Positions 24,904-34,714 of a DNA stretch of 64,000 bases are shown piece after piece. The stretch is from Spirometra erinaceieuropaei (taxonomy: Eukaryota; Platyhelminthes; Cestoda; Diphyllobothriidea; Diphyllobothriidae): contig CACRXP010000143.1 in assembly GCA_902702965.1 (NCBI GenBank), positions 378,115 through 442,114 of the forward strand. Direction: 5' to 3'. The position numbers and the translations under genes were made by a program. Numbering within the stretch: position 1 is the first letter of the stretch; every line of letters begins with the position of its first letter. Under the pieces are notes generated by a model. The model was not told where the DNA came from, made no database searches, and saw nothing but the letters and a program-made list of their open reading frames with translations.

Positions 24904-24945
24904 GCCTGACGTTTCGGATTCCTACTCGAATCCATCATCAGAGAC
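24904..24945 (-). ncRNA. Hammerhead-ribozyme-like motif of PLE
   Basis: The minus strand reads GTCT, CTGATGA (24,941-24,935), T, GGATTC-loop-GAATCC, GAAA (24,915-24,912), CGTC and AGGC. CTGATGA and GAAA are the invariant core, GGATTC/GAATCC is stem II, and GTCT/AGGC can pair as a 4-bp stem I. Cleavage would follow GTC. Stem III is almost absent, and an extra U lies between the core and stem II. Minimal hammerheads in PLE terminal repeats are established in animals, and helix III there is often very short, so this fits the known pattern. Activity is unproven. Confidence 0.6.
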
Positions 24946-25010
24946 AAAAGAACAGAAACGGGTGGTTGTTGCACAAGGGGCTGCGGTATTTATAGGATGC
25001 GGCAGCCATG

Positions 25011-26765
25011 CTACCGCATACCTATGACCGTTGTCACGCTTGGTGTGATCATTGCTTGATGGCCGGCATTCGAGTCGATAATTGCTTCAATTTCATCACG
25101 TGCGTTGGATGTTGGTGTGATGATTGCTCGACCATCTGACGCGTTGACCCGGGTGTTGGGAAGAGTGTTCACCAGTGCGCTCCCCGCGTGGCCAATTTCT
25201 CCGCCTAGACGAAGTCTCAGCACGCTGTATTGAATGGGAAGATCGTTGCACTTGTTGATGGACTGGGGGCCAGTAAACCATGATTCCAGTAGCTCCCGGC
25301 TCACGCGGTTGTCACCTCTTGCGAGAATTTCGGCCTCATCGAATTTAAATGTGTGGCCGGATCTCGTCGAATGAGCTGTAACTTGAGAGCTGGCGTCATT
25401 TCTGCGCACCGCTGCCGCGTGTTCGGCCATTCTCGTTCGGAGCTGTCTTCCGGTTTCTCCGACGTAGTTGCTTTGTCCGCAACTGCACCAGATCCGATAA
25501 ACGACTCCAGACGTTTCTAGCCGTGGCAGTGGGTCTTTCGGTTTCATGATCAGACGTCTGATGGTTGCCTCCGGTCTGTGTGCCACTCCAACCCCAAGTG
25601 GTGCGAGAAGGCGGCCGACAGCTTCCGAAACGTTCTTGACATACGGAAGTGCCCGCCAAGACCGTGGTGTCCGTGCGGTTAGGCCTTTGGTCCCTTTTGC
25701 GTATGCACCGGTTGACGAAGTTGCGCGGGTAGCCATTGGCTTTGAAGACCCGTCTTCCGGCTCACTGCAGTGCGTTTCGACACGCCGAAAGAGCGTCCTT
25801 ACACAACTGCGTTTGTGGCTGATTGGGTGGTTACTGTTGAAGTTCAGTACTTGCATCGTATTTGTCGCTTTCCTGAACACTTTGGTCTTTAGTCCACCAC
25901 AATCCTTGCGGCATACGAGGACATCCAGGAAGGCCAGCTGGTTGTTCTCTTCCTCCGCCATCGTTAATTGTATGTCCGGGAAGACGGCGTTGAGATGTTC
26001 TTGGAATGTCAACACCTGATCCCGTTCGATGACGACGAAGGTATCATCCACATACCGGGCCCAGAATTTCGGTCTGTGGTGTTGGAAGACCAGCGACTCT
26101 AACCGTTGCAGGACCGCCTCGGCGATAAATCCCGAAATCGGCGAACCCATTGGTGTGCCCTTCACCTGTTCGTAGATTGTCCCGTCGAACGTGAAGTACG
26201 TCCTGCGACAGAGCTTCAGGAGCTGAAGGATTTGGGCGCGTCCAAGACGATTCTCCGTTTCATCGTTTTTGCTTTGTAGTAGCAGTTCAATTGTCTCGAT
26301 CGCCAGGTCCTGGGGAATAGAAGTAAAAAGGGATGTAACATCAAAAGATACCATGACCTCATTTGGATGGATGCTTACCCCTTTGAGTTTCTCCAGGAAT
26401 TGTGCTGACGAAGAGACCGTGGTGTCTGACTCAGCGGTCAGGAACTTGAGACGCCGGAACAGCCACTTAGCCAGTCCGTACGTTGGAGTCCCTTTGAGCG
26501 ACACGATGGGTCGGAGAGGAGCGCCGTCTTTGTGCACCTTAGGGAGGCCATAGAATCGGGGTCTTGCCATGCGTCTGTCGGTCGGTGTTATTGCACCTGA
26601 GTTCTCCAAGGCCAACAACGTAGCATTAATTTCGCGTGTCAGCGCCTTTAAAGGGTTCGTTGCACATGGGACATAGAACTGTCGGTCCTCCAGTAAACCT
26701 TTGGCTTTTTGAAGGTAGTCTGTCCTGTCCAGTACAACTGTGGCGCGTCCTTTGTCTGCTGGCAC
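25011..26765 (-). CDS. PLE reverse transcriptase-GIY-YIG endonuclease
   Basis: A 584-residue open frame, the longest in the window. It would copy the element's RNA at a nicked chromosomal site. RT landmarks are PADKG at 2-6, FYGLPKVHKDG at 71-81, SFDVTSLFTSIP (catalytic Asp, 140-151), GTPMGSPISG (203-212), the YVDD box at 238-241 and AFLDVL (278-283). The endonuclease has VVYRI (421-425), a Cys pair (427, 429), YVG (434-436), Arg in LRTRMAEH (442-449), GH (470-471) and Glu in ELLESWF (491-497). The apparent GTG start is only where the frame opens after a shift; the natural start is lost with the truncated 5' end. Residues about 338-370 are read out of frame: the next frame there (25,665-25,750) encodes the expected FKANGYPRNF linker, so two indels compensate each other. 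Catalytic residues look intact, but the protein is incomplete. Confidence 0.9.
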   Translation of the reverse strand: MPADKGRATVVLDRTDYLQKAKGLLEDRQFYVPCATNPLKALTREINATLLALENSGAITPTDRRMARPRFYGLPKVHKDGAPLRPIVSLKGTPTYGLAKWLFRRLKFLTAESDTTVSSSAQFLEKLKGVSIHPNEVMVSFDVTSLFTSIPQDLAIETIELLLQSKNDETENRLGRAQILQLLKLCRRTYFTFDGTIYEQVKGTPMGSPISGFIAEAVLQRLESLVFQHHRPKFWARYVDDTFVVIERDQVLTFQEHLNAVFPDIQLTMAEEENNQLAFLDVLVCRKDCGGLKTKVFRKATNTMQVLNFNSNHPISHKRSCVRTLFRRVETHCSEPEDGSSKPMATRATSSTGAYAKGTKGLTARTPRSWRALPYVKNVSEAVGRLLAPLGVGVAHRPEATIRRLIMKPKDPLPRLETSGVVYRIWCSCGQSNYVGETGRQLRTRMAEHAAAVRRNDASSQVTAHSTRSGHTFKFDEAEILARGDNRVSRELLESWFTGPQSINKCNDLPIQYSVLRLRLGGEIGHAGSALVNTLPNTRVNASDGRAIITPTSNARDEIEAIIDSNAGHQAMITPSVTTVIGMR

Positions 26766-26825
26766 GATGACCAGGTTTTGTCGGCCTTGAGTTCTCTAAG
26801 CGCATCACGTTCGACCTTGAAAATC

Positions 26826-27206
26826 ACTATGCTATGCTATCTGTGCACATCTATTCTAAGAGGAAATTTAGGAGAGGCATAATGGAATTATTTAGCCGGT
26901 TTTTTTTAATGTTTTAAAAATGCGTACTCGGATGATTTTCGTTTGCAATTTTAATGTCTCCCAGCGCGACTTTGCTGTTCGAAAATGAGTGATAAAGTTG
27001 AAATTAAAATTTTTATTGAGAATACTGCATGCACTAATGCGTAAGTCTTGCTTAAGTTAAGAATTCCACCTTTTTTTATAAAAAGTAGAGTTTAATTTAT
27101 TAGAGTGAATCAAATGTATTGCCAGTAAGCAGTGCGCATGCAAAAGTACGACGGAACGTTTCGCACAAATACGAAAACCTGCATAAACACCTAGCTCACT
27201 GTGTGA
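26826..27206. other. No recognised feature
   Basis: AT-rich spacer between the PLE truncation point and the next inverted-repeat element. Confidence 0.4.
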
Positions 27207-28120
27207 ACATTAGGTGGGCTAACTCACGAACTGTCACGCTATACTCTAAAATACGTTTTCGTCTCGGAAAGAATATCGGAGTGGAGTTGTAAAACTAATC
27301 ATCAATCATGCATGATTGGGCTAAAATTCAGCTACCTGGGAATGGCGGATTTCGAATTAATTTTTTTCTGACTGCATGTAAAAATAACAGTCTGTAAAAA
27401 ATGGCTACCTAAATAGCATGGCTTTATGTCATTAATGTTAGGTGTCCTTGAACGTGTAATTATACTTACAAGGAATCATACACAAGAAATGCTTATTCAT
27501 TGTCTCATTCTTCCTGCAATTTTATGTTTCAAGTAAATGTTTTATTTCATTTTCAAATATATTTCTAATTACTCAATAACTTTGAATCCGACCTACCGCT
27601 ATACTTCTATCCAAGAGTTTCCACGCTTCAAGCCTTATATTTTACGCTTATGGAAAACCGTACATTTCTTTTCCGTATTAAGAGAAGACCATATGCGCTT
27701 TATAAAATTTAACTGTGTATTTGAGCCACATTCCTTTATACAGAGACAAGAGGCTTTATGAACGGCCGTTACACAGTACTAAGGAGTAACAAAGGAAAAC
27801 AACTCTTTTTAAACTTAATAGTACCCCTTAATTTAGTAAAAGATTGAAAGAAGATGTGAGTTTCTACCAAATGAGCAAAGGAATTAATAAAATTTAATTT
27901 TTAACGGCATAACAATAAATTAAAAGTAGTGTGATAAATATGCATTTATTTTTTAATAGCGTGGATAGCACATGTAGCCAAAAGAGGGTTTGTTTGAAAG
28001 CCGGCTTCCTGAGGTGTTGCTTGAAGAAATGGTTTACAACTCTAATTAATTTAGCTTTGCAAAACGGAAACGTATTTTAAAAATTCCGTTAGCGTTTCAT
28101 GTGCAGGTCCGCCTACTGTA
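27207..28120. mobile_element. Long-TIR element, copy F
   Basis: The left tip (AGGTGGGCTAACTCACGAAC...AAAATACGTTTTCG) pairs with the inverted right tip (minus strand TACAGTAGGCGGACCTGCAC...AAAATACGTTTCCG). The right arm also shares TTTCTACCAAATGAGCAAAG with copy D (TTTTCTACCAAATGAATAAG). About 0.91 kb, no significant ORF. It is more diverged than copies B and C. Confidence 0.55.
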
Positions 28121-28864
28121 TGTGTGTGCATATACGTAGGCATGTAAACGTTTTTAATTACTAGAAAGTTATTTAATTAACAAACAAAATGAGGCCTAGC
28201 TATATGTCACATCTGGGCAATCTGCAGACCATTTATTTCTCAGCTCGCAGGGGGTGTGCAAGAAATGTCAAAACATACTAGGGCAATGGCACCTTTCAGC
28301 GGCAGATATGCTGTCAATTAAATTACACAATGTAGTCCAATGAATACTGAGCAACATTGCCGGACGCCGTAGTGAATCCACATTAGTGTAAAGTATGAAT
28401 TATGACAAATTATGGCAAACGACGAATGGTCCTTCTTGGGCCGCAGAATCCACGTCTGTCAATTTAAATGGCGTCTGGACAAACGGTAGTCGATTTGACT
28501 TGACCCAACTGTAAAACCACGGCAATCTCAGTGGCATTCTAAATCACGACAGCGAGGGAAATGCCTTCGGACAACTAATGTTCTAACCACATAAACTGCA
28601 AGGTCCTGCCGGCAGTCACGATTTTATTCGCAGTTGGATTCAGTTGCCCGTCCAGACCGTTCCTAAACTTTCAGCTCCAAAGGATTTACTTCAAGTTCGG
28701 GCATTAATCTCCTTGGAAGGTAAATAAAGCCAGGTGAAACTGGTGATCATATACCAGAACACACACGAGGAAATCTGGAGGTCGCACTGATGGGCCGAAC
28801 CCTTCGCGACGGCGTCAGGTAGCGGCACAACATCGACGAAACACGTATTTTTAGGTTTAAGTTG
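28121..28864. other. No recognised feature
   Basis: Spacer between two inverted-repeat elements, with no supported feature. Confidence 0.4.
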
Positions 28865-29806
28865 TACAGTAAGTGAGCTACCTCGTGAAATGTTAGCCAA
28901 AATTCTGAAATGCGTCTTTGATTTGGAAGGATTACTTAGGTGGATTTGTAAAATTCATTATTATTTGACATAATCCAGCAATATATCGGACTTGCCAGGA
29001 TGCCGGCTTTTGAATGCGTTTCTTTTTGATTTCCTGAAAAATTAACACTCCATAATCAATGACTACTCAAGTAGCATGCATTTTCCGAATTGATTTTGAT
29101 GGTATTATAAGTTTAAATATATTTTATAGAAAACATGTACACACTTACATTCGGTGGCGAATCACGTCGACCTTACAGTTTATTTTTTAAGACAGGGGAT
29201 GTTTAGGTTTTAAAAAGTTTTCCAATTACCGAATTATTTTAAATCAGAACAGTCGTTGCATTAGAATTAAGCGATTTATTTCTATAAGGCGCATGCTTTT
29301 CATGTAAGAAAATAATTTATTACTCTTTGCCTTTAAGAAGAAACCATTAAGTGTTCATGAAATATATATTTCAAAAGAAGCAAGGGTAAACACACAGGTA
29401 CGATGCTGCATGAATGTTCATTGCGCGCCTTAAAATCGCATAATTAAAAACGTCTTTTAAACCTAAATATGCCCTGTCTTCAGAAATAACCCTTAAAGTA
29501 AGCGTGATTTGCCACCGAATGAGTAGAAGAAAGTATATGTGTGTGGGCATGTTTTCTATAAAATATATTGAATCTTATAAGACCATCGAAAATCAATGAG
29601 AAGAATGTATGCTACCTAAGTAGTGGGTTTCACAGGAGATCTAGCAGAAGCGCATTCAAAAGCGGACATCTTGGCAAGTCTGAAATTTTACTGGAATATG
29701 CCGAATGATAATCAGTATTACGACCGCGCCTAAGTTATCCTTCTAAATCGAAAACACATTTCAGAATCTCGGCCAACATTTCATGAGTTAGGTCATTTAC
29801 TGTAGC
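28865..29806. mobile_element. Long-TIR element, copy C
   Basis: Begins TACAGTAAGTGAGCTACCTC, GTGAAATGTTAGCC; the right end inverted reads TACAGTAAATGACCTAACTC, ATGAAATGTTGGCC. The arms stay alignable for roughly 300 bp each: GGAAGGATTACTTAGG against GAAGGATAACTTAGG, GACTTGCCAGGATG against GACTTGCCAAGATG, and AATATATTTTATAGAAAACA in both. The unique centre is under 350 bp. This is the best-preserved copy and the best guide to the family. Confidence 0.8.
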
Positions 29807-32267
29807 TGCGTTATCAGTACGTAAATAATTACACAACCTACCGATGTTGATGAAGTAAGTTGACTGCTTAAGCAGGATTTCCTAGAAAATCAATCTTAGA
29901 TACACCAGATTGCTACTAGATGAAATTAATTGTTATGGGCTTCTTAGCTGATTTAAACAATTTGTGGTAAAAGGAATTGTTCATTTTGCCACAGGCTCTA
30001 ATGAGCAACTGTGTCTGGTAGTCATCTGCTGGATTTTTGATTTATTGAATAGAAAACCCTACTTGAACTGTTAACTTTCTGGATGCGAATCAGAAATTTC
30101 TATGCATTTCAGCACGCTGGGCGGGTAATTGGATCCAAATGTGGGTAAGAGTGTTGACTGTACAAAGCACTCCTCTTGTTAGCACAGGTCGCAATCGCAC
30201 GGATATCATGGATTTTTTTCATTTCGGTCAAAATAAATATTCAAATCTGCAAAACCCGAATAAAATACTGGAGTTATGATATGTGCTGCATAGTAACTTC
30301 ACGATATGGCGGTTCATTTAAGCCTGACTACCTGGAATTAATTCATTTGTTTAACCAAAGACATGCTGACATGAATTCAACAACGCTGTACTGGACAACT
30401 GGGAACGATTGCATACAACTTAAAATTTAATTCACTAAACAGCAATTTTGGCTCATATAACAGTGTGCTTCCTATCATAACTGTACCTTATACCGCTTGC
30501 AAGTCGCATTGAAAGACAATATTATTCACCAGAAGCGTGAGTTTTATGACAAGAAATACATGCTTTTCCCCAGATATCTCGTTCTTAACTGAACTCAAAA
30601 AAAACCAGAACATAACCGGCTTCGCATTTCTGGAAATACATTTTAGAGATAAAGGTTCCATTCCGACGTGCGACATTACTGACTTGCGTTCTCCTCGATG
30701 GATATAGCTCATTTATATCGACGTCCGGATACGGCCTCATTAATACTGCCTGCGTAATTATACCTCAGCCCAAATAGAACTAAATTCACACATTAAACTT
30801 TTACAGCAGTTATATTTCACAGAGGCTTTTAAGCTCCTGTTAAAAAGCAACATCCTGTAGGCAAACCAACCGGCTGAAGTTTCCGGCAAATCTGTCGTAA
30901 AAAATGTTTCCCGACTGCAGACCTATAAAACAGGATTTAATCACAGAGTCGTTAAAAAAGGACTAGAACAGCATAAGGCTTATTTTGGGTTGGTTGCAGA
31001 AGTGAAAAATTAGACAGCGTGCACTGTGTCCGCGAATTCAGTAAAAAACTGAATGGTTTAAAGTCCGTCTCATGTACATCTCGACAAACAAATGACAACG
31101 TATAACTTTAAACACGAAATTTAACACCTATACAGTAATAGCCAGCACTATGCAAAGTGTGAATATCGTGATTTTCTCACGCTCAGAAAATCGTGATGGC
31201 GGCCTGTTATGTAAAATCTAGCTCATAGTAACAATGACGTTGAATAGGCTTCGTGTCTGCAAGGGAAATATTTTGAACTACAAAATATTACAATACCACT
31301 TGGCACAATTTACTTTCCAGGCTGAACGACAGGAGGGGATGACGGGTTCATGGGTGTGAAGTGTTAGTAATTGAATCATCGGATGTTTATCCAGAGACAC
31401 CGTAGATTCCACTGAATATGCAGTTTTCTAGATCTGGGGTTTAGCTTGTGCAGTTTGGTCAAAACGCACTTATGAGTTTCATATGATTGAAGTTCGTCAG
31501 AAGAGTTTTCTTAACGTCCTGATACCACGAATAATGATGTCGCTTGCGCGTCTTTTGGGGAGCAGAATTCCATATCCAGCACTCAGTATATGAATAATGT
31601 GGGTCTAATGCGTAAATCGTCAACGCCTTCCTGCGTATCTGAATCAGACCGCTTTCCACCTTAACGTATGTCGCCCTGTCCTCCTTGATCGCGGCAATAA
31701 TTTGCGTCCTGATTTTTCCACACCATCAACCTCTGCCCTCGATAGCACCTCCTTTTGACACTATACCTGTGGATCGCACTTGTTTAGAAATTCACCTTTG
31801 CTTAATCGAAGATTGTGAGAGTTTCGGCTGGGCGTCCATCTCAGTAGTATACGGTCCCCAAGCAAATACTGGGGCATTGTGTCTACATTTCGCGCAGTGG
31901 TCTGTACCCAACCGACATGTTCGTAACATCGCTTACGAATACATCGGGTTTTCCTGTATAAATAATTTGAACGGCCTATTACTTTTGAATCCCTACATAA
32001 CTCCAACCGGAACTCGGATGCACTTTTATTAAGCGCATCGGTTGCAACGTTATCACGCCCAGTGACATGCGGTAACGTAGCGTGACCTCGAAATACGACA
32101 GACAACTATGACGGGCATTAATATGGAGCCCATTATTCAAGTCTTAAAGCAACAGCTAGCGAATTGTTACAATACTAGTGTTGTCAACATACTATTTACT
32201 CCTTTGATACATGTTTAATTCTGTATCTGTATGGTTAGGAATGCTTTAAGGCAAACATGTTCTCTGG
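29807..32267. other. No recognised feature
   Basis: A 2.4 kb AT-rich interval with short frames on both strands and no retroelement domain. Confidence 0.4.
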
Positions 32268-32840
32268 GGAAAAATTAGTTTTATGAAGTACTTTTTCGGT
32301 GTTGGTTCCCCAGGTCATCCTCAGACCTGAGCAAATATGCAAAGGAAGATTAACACTTCAAACCTGCTAAAAAATCTATATTGATTTTGTGTTAACGCCA
32401 GTAAGCGGCCGCCGTGCATGTTTTTCTGCACTGATTAACTCTTCTTTTTTATTTTTCTTTTGAGAATTTTGTGCATAACATCTAACTCAATGCACAGACG
32501 AACGTAGTACTCATCGGAGTGCATAAACGTAATAGACTGTCATTCTGTTTAGATGGGCAAACTCCGACGATTCGAGTGTTGTCCGGGATCAAGAGTGTGT
32601 ATGGCTGTTTGCGACAGGCGGTCTCGCCTCTAAACTTCCAGTTGGCGCTCTTGTATGCGTGTACAGGCAGATTTTTCCGTTTGGCCACAATATACGGCAT
32701 CAGTGGCATTGCACGGGATTTTATAAACGGCATCCTCCCTATCCAAATAAGTACTAAAAAGTCGCCTGTTTTGCGCCACATTTATTCGGTGTTCCCTCAA
32801 GTGTCTTTTAATGAGTTCCGACACATTCGGATGCAAGGAA
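32268..32840 (-). mobile_element. PLE 3' remnant with terminal module
   Basis: Minus-strand 32,728-32,630 encodes AVYKIPCNATDAVYCGQTEK, followed by TRIQER: the GIY and YIG strands of a PLE endonuclease, with one Cys of the usual pair lost and the frame ending soon after. Downstream (32,268-32,415) lies a terminal module homologous to 38,285-38,410, sharing GGTTCCCCAGGTCATCCTCAG-type words and a TTGATTTTGTG-type tail. Within it, CTGAGGA (32,324-32,318) and CGAAAAA (32,297-32,294) form a hammerhead-like pair. RT coding is absent. Confidence 0.65.
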
Positions 32841-33251
32841 GGATTCCCAAAGTATTTATTTTAGGCGCTTGATTGATACGATCTAGTTACTTTGTTTTTA
32901 ACCCTTGCTGTCTTACGCATAGACGTACGAAATCTCTAGGGTATCCTTTTACGGAAAATAAACTGAACAGTCAATTCGGCTTAACTTTGTAACTTTTTCG
33001 TCAAAACAATGTTTTTGATCGATGTAGCAGACTGTTGACAGTACTCTGCTTGTGAGAAATTGGACTGTTGCTCCCATGGTGTAGAGTTACTTCAAAATAT
33101 GCTTCTTTGCGGTAAAAGGACATGTGTAAAGTTCCGTCGTCTTTTGCTTTACCGGAACATGCAGAAATGGGAGCCTACAGTTAACTTCCTTTTTAGTGTG
33201 AATTTGATTCCCCGAATGGTTGTGCTGTGGAGCATTTCAAGCTGACCCCTT
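32841..33251. other. No recognised feature
   Basis: Spacer between two PLE remnants; nothing supported. Confidence 0.4.
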
Positions 33252-34714
33252 TTAACGACACGATCGCTGTACGGACAGCTTTATTCACCTGACGTTTCGG
33301 ATTCCTGTTCGAACCCAGATATGGATGGTTCATGCACAAGGGATTGTCGTGCTTATAGGATGTAGTCGCTATGCTACCCATACCTATAAACATGCACGGC
33401 TAACATGCACTGATTTTGGAAACACTGTCCACCTGTGCGCCCCCGTGTGGCTTATTACTCCGCCTAGACGACATCTCTGCGCCGGGTACGGAAGGGGAAT
33501 CTATTTGAACTTGTTAATGGATTGGGGTCGGCGAACTATGATTTAAGCAGCACAGGGCTCATGCACTTGTCACCTTTAGTGAGAATTTTAGCCTCGTTGA
33601 ATTTGAATGTGCGGCTGGATCTCGTCGAATGAGGCGCAACTTGACAGCTAGCGTTGTTTTTCCGCACCGCTGCAGCGTGTTCGGCCATTCTCGTTCCGAG
33701 CTGTATTCGGGTTTCTCCGACACAACCCCAGAAGTTTCTTGGCGTGGCAGTGGGTCTTTTGGTTACATTGACTGACGCCTGATGGCTGCCTCAGGTCTGT
33801 GTGCAAATCCAGACCCAGGTAATGTAAAAAGACGGCCGATAGCTTCCGAAACGTTCTTGATATCCGGAAGCAATCGTGAGCATTTGATTTCCGTGTGGGA
33901 TGATCTTTCGTCGTGTTTGTATATGCGTCGGTTGATAAAGTTCAATTGGTAGCCATTGACTTTGAAAATCAGTTGAAGTTACTGTAGTTCGCCAATTTCG
34001 TCTTCTGGATCACTGCAGTACGTTTCAGCACGCCGATAGAGCCGGCTTAGACAACTGCGTTTGTGGCTGATAGGGTGGTTGTTTTTGAAGTTCAGCACTT
34101 GCATCGCATGTTTCGCTCACGTGAATGCTTTGGTCTTTAGGCCACTACAAATTTTCCGGCATACGAGAACATCTAGGAATGCCAGCTTGCCGTTCTCTTT
34201 CTCCTCCATCACAAATTGTATTTCCGAGGAGACCGCATTCAGATGTTCCTTGAAATTCAGCATTGATCTCGGTCGATAACGACGAAGATATAATTCGCAT
34301 ACCAGGCCCACCACTTCGTTCTGTTGTGTTGGGAAGGCCAGTGGTTTTGACGGTCACAGGTTTGCCTTGGTAATGAATCTCGAAGTCGGTGAGCATATTG
34401 GTGTGCACTTAAATTGCTCGTACATTTTCCCGTCGAACGAAAGGAAGTCTTAAGATGTAACCCCAGGGTCTGAAGGAAATGGGCGTGTCCAAGACGACTT
34501 TACTGTTTTACTATATTTGCAACAATCTCCTATAAAAGGGGGGAGAGCCGAGCATGTTCATAGGTATGCGATAGCATGGCGACTACATGCTAAAATACTG
34601 CAGCCCCTTGCGCATGAACCACTGGGGTCCGCGTTCAAGCAGGAATCCGAAACGTTAAGCGAATAAAGTTCGTGTCCCATCGATCGTGTTACTTTCTTCA
34701 GGATTGCTTTCTGG
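33252..34714 (-). mobile_element. Decayed PLE flanked by inverted pLTRs
   Basis: Second copy of the 25 kb family. The downstream module (33,252-33,405: ACGATCGCTG, CTTTATTCACCTGACGTTTCG) is matched in reverse by an upstream module (34,545-34,714; minus strand ACGATCGATG, CTTTATTCGCTTAACGTTTCG), continuing through GGTTCATG.GCAAGGG and CATACCTAT in both. Between them lie minus-strand fragments of the ORF: RT tail FKEHLNAV...LAFLDVLVCRK (34,150-34,270), a KNVSEA block (33,850) and endonuclease pieces with a deletion removing the YIG strand (33,590-33,730). Most of the RT, including YVDD, is lost or frameshifted. Confidence 0.85.

Larger units (their letters stand above)
24872..26825 (-). mobile_element. 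Penelope-like element, best copy
   Basis: Contains the 3' terminal module (24,872-25,010), including the hammerhead-like motif, and a long RT-endonuclease ORF. Coding similarity stops abruptly at about 26,825, inside the block before the RT fingers (minus strand VERDALRELKADK), so the element is 5'-truncated, as expected when reverse transcription stops early. No upstream terminal module is present. A one-base shift at about 26,790 separates the KADK codons from the NLVIVPADK frame. A second copy with both ends lies at 33.25-34.71 kb. Confidence 0.9.
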
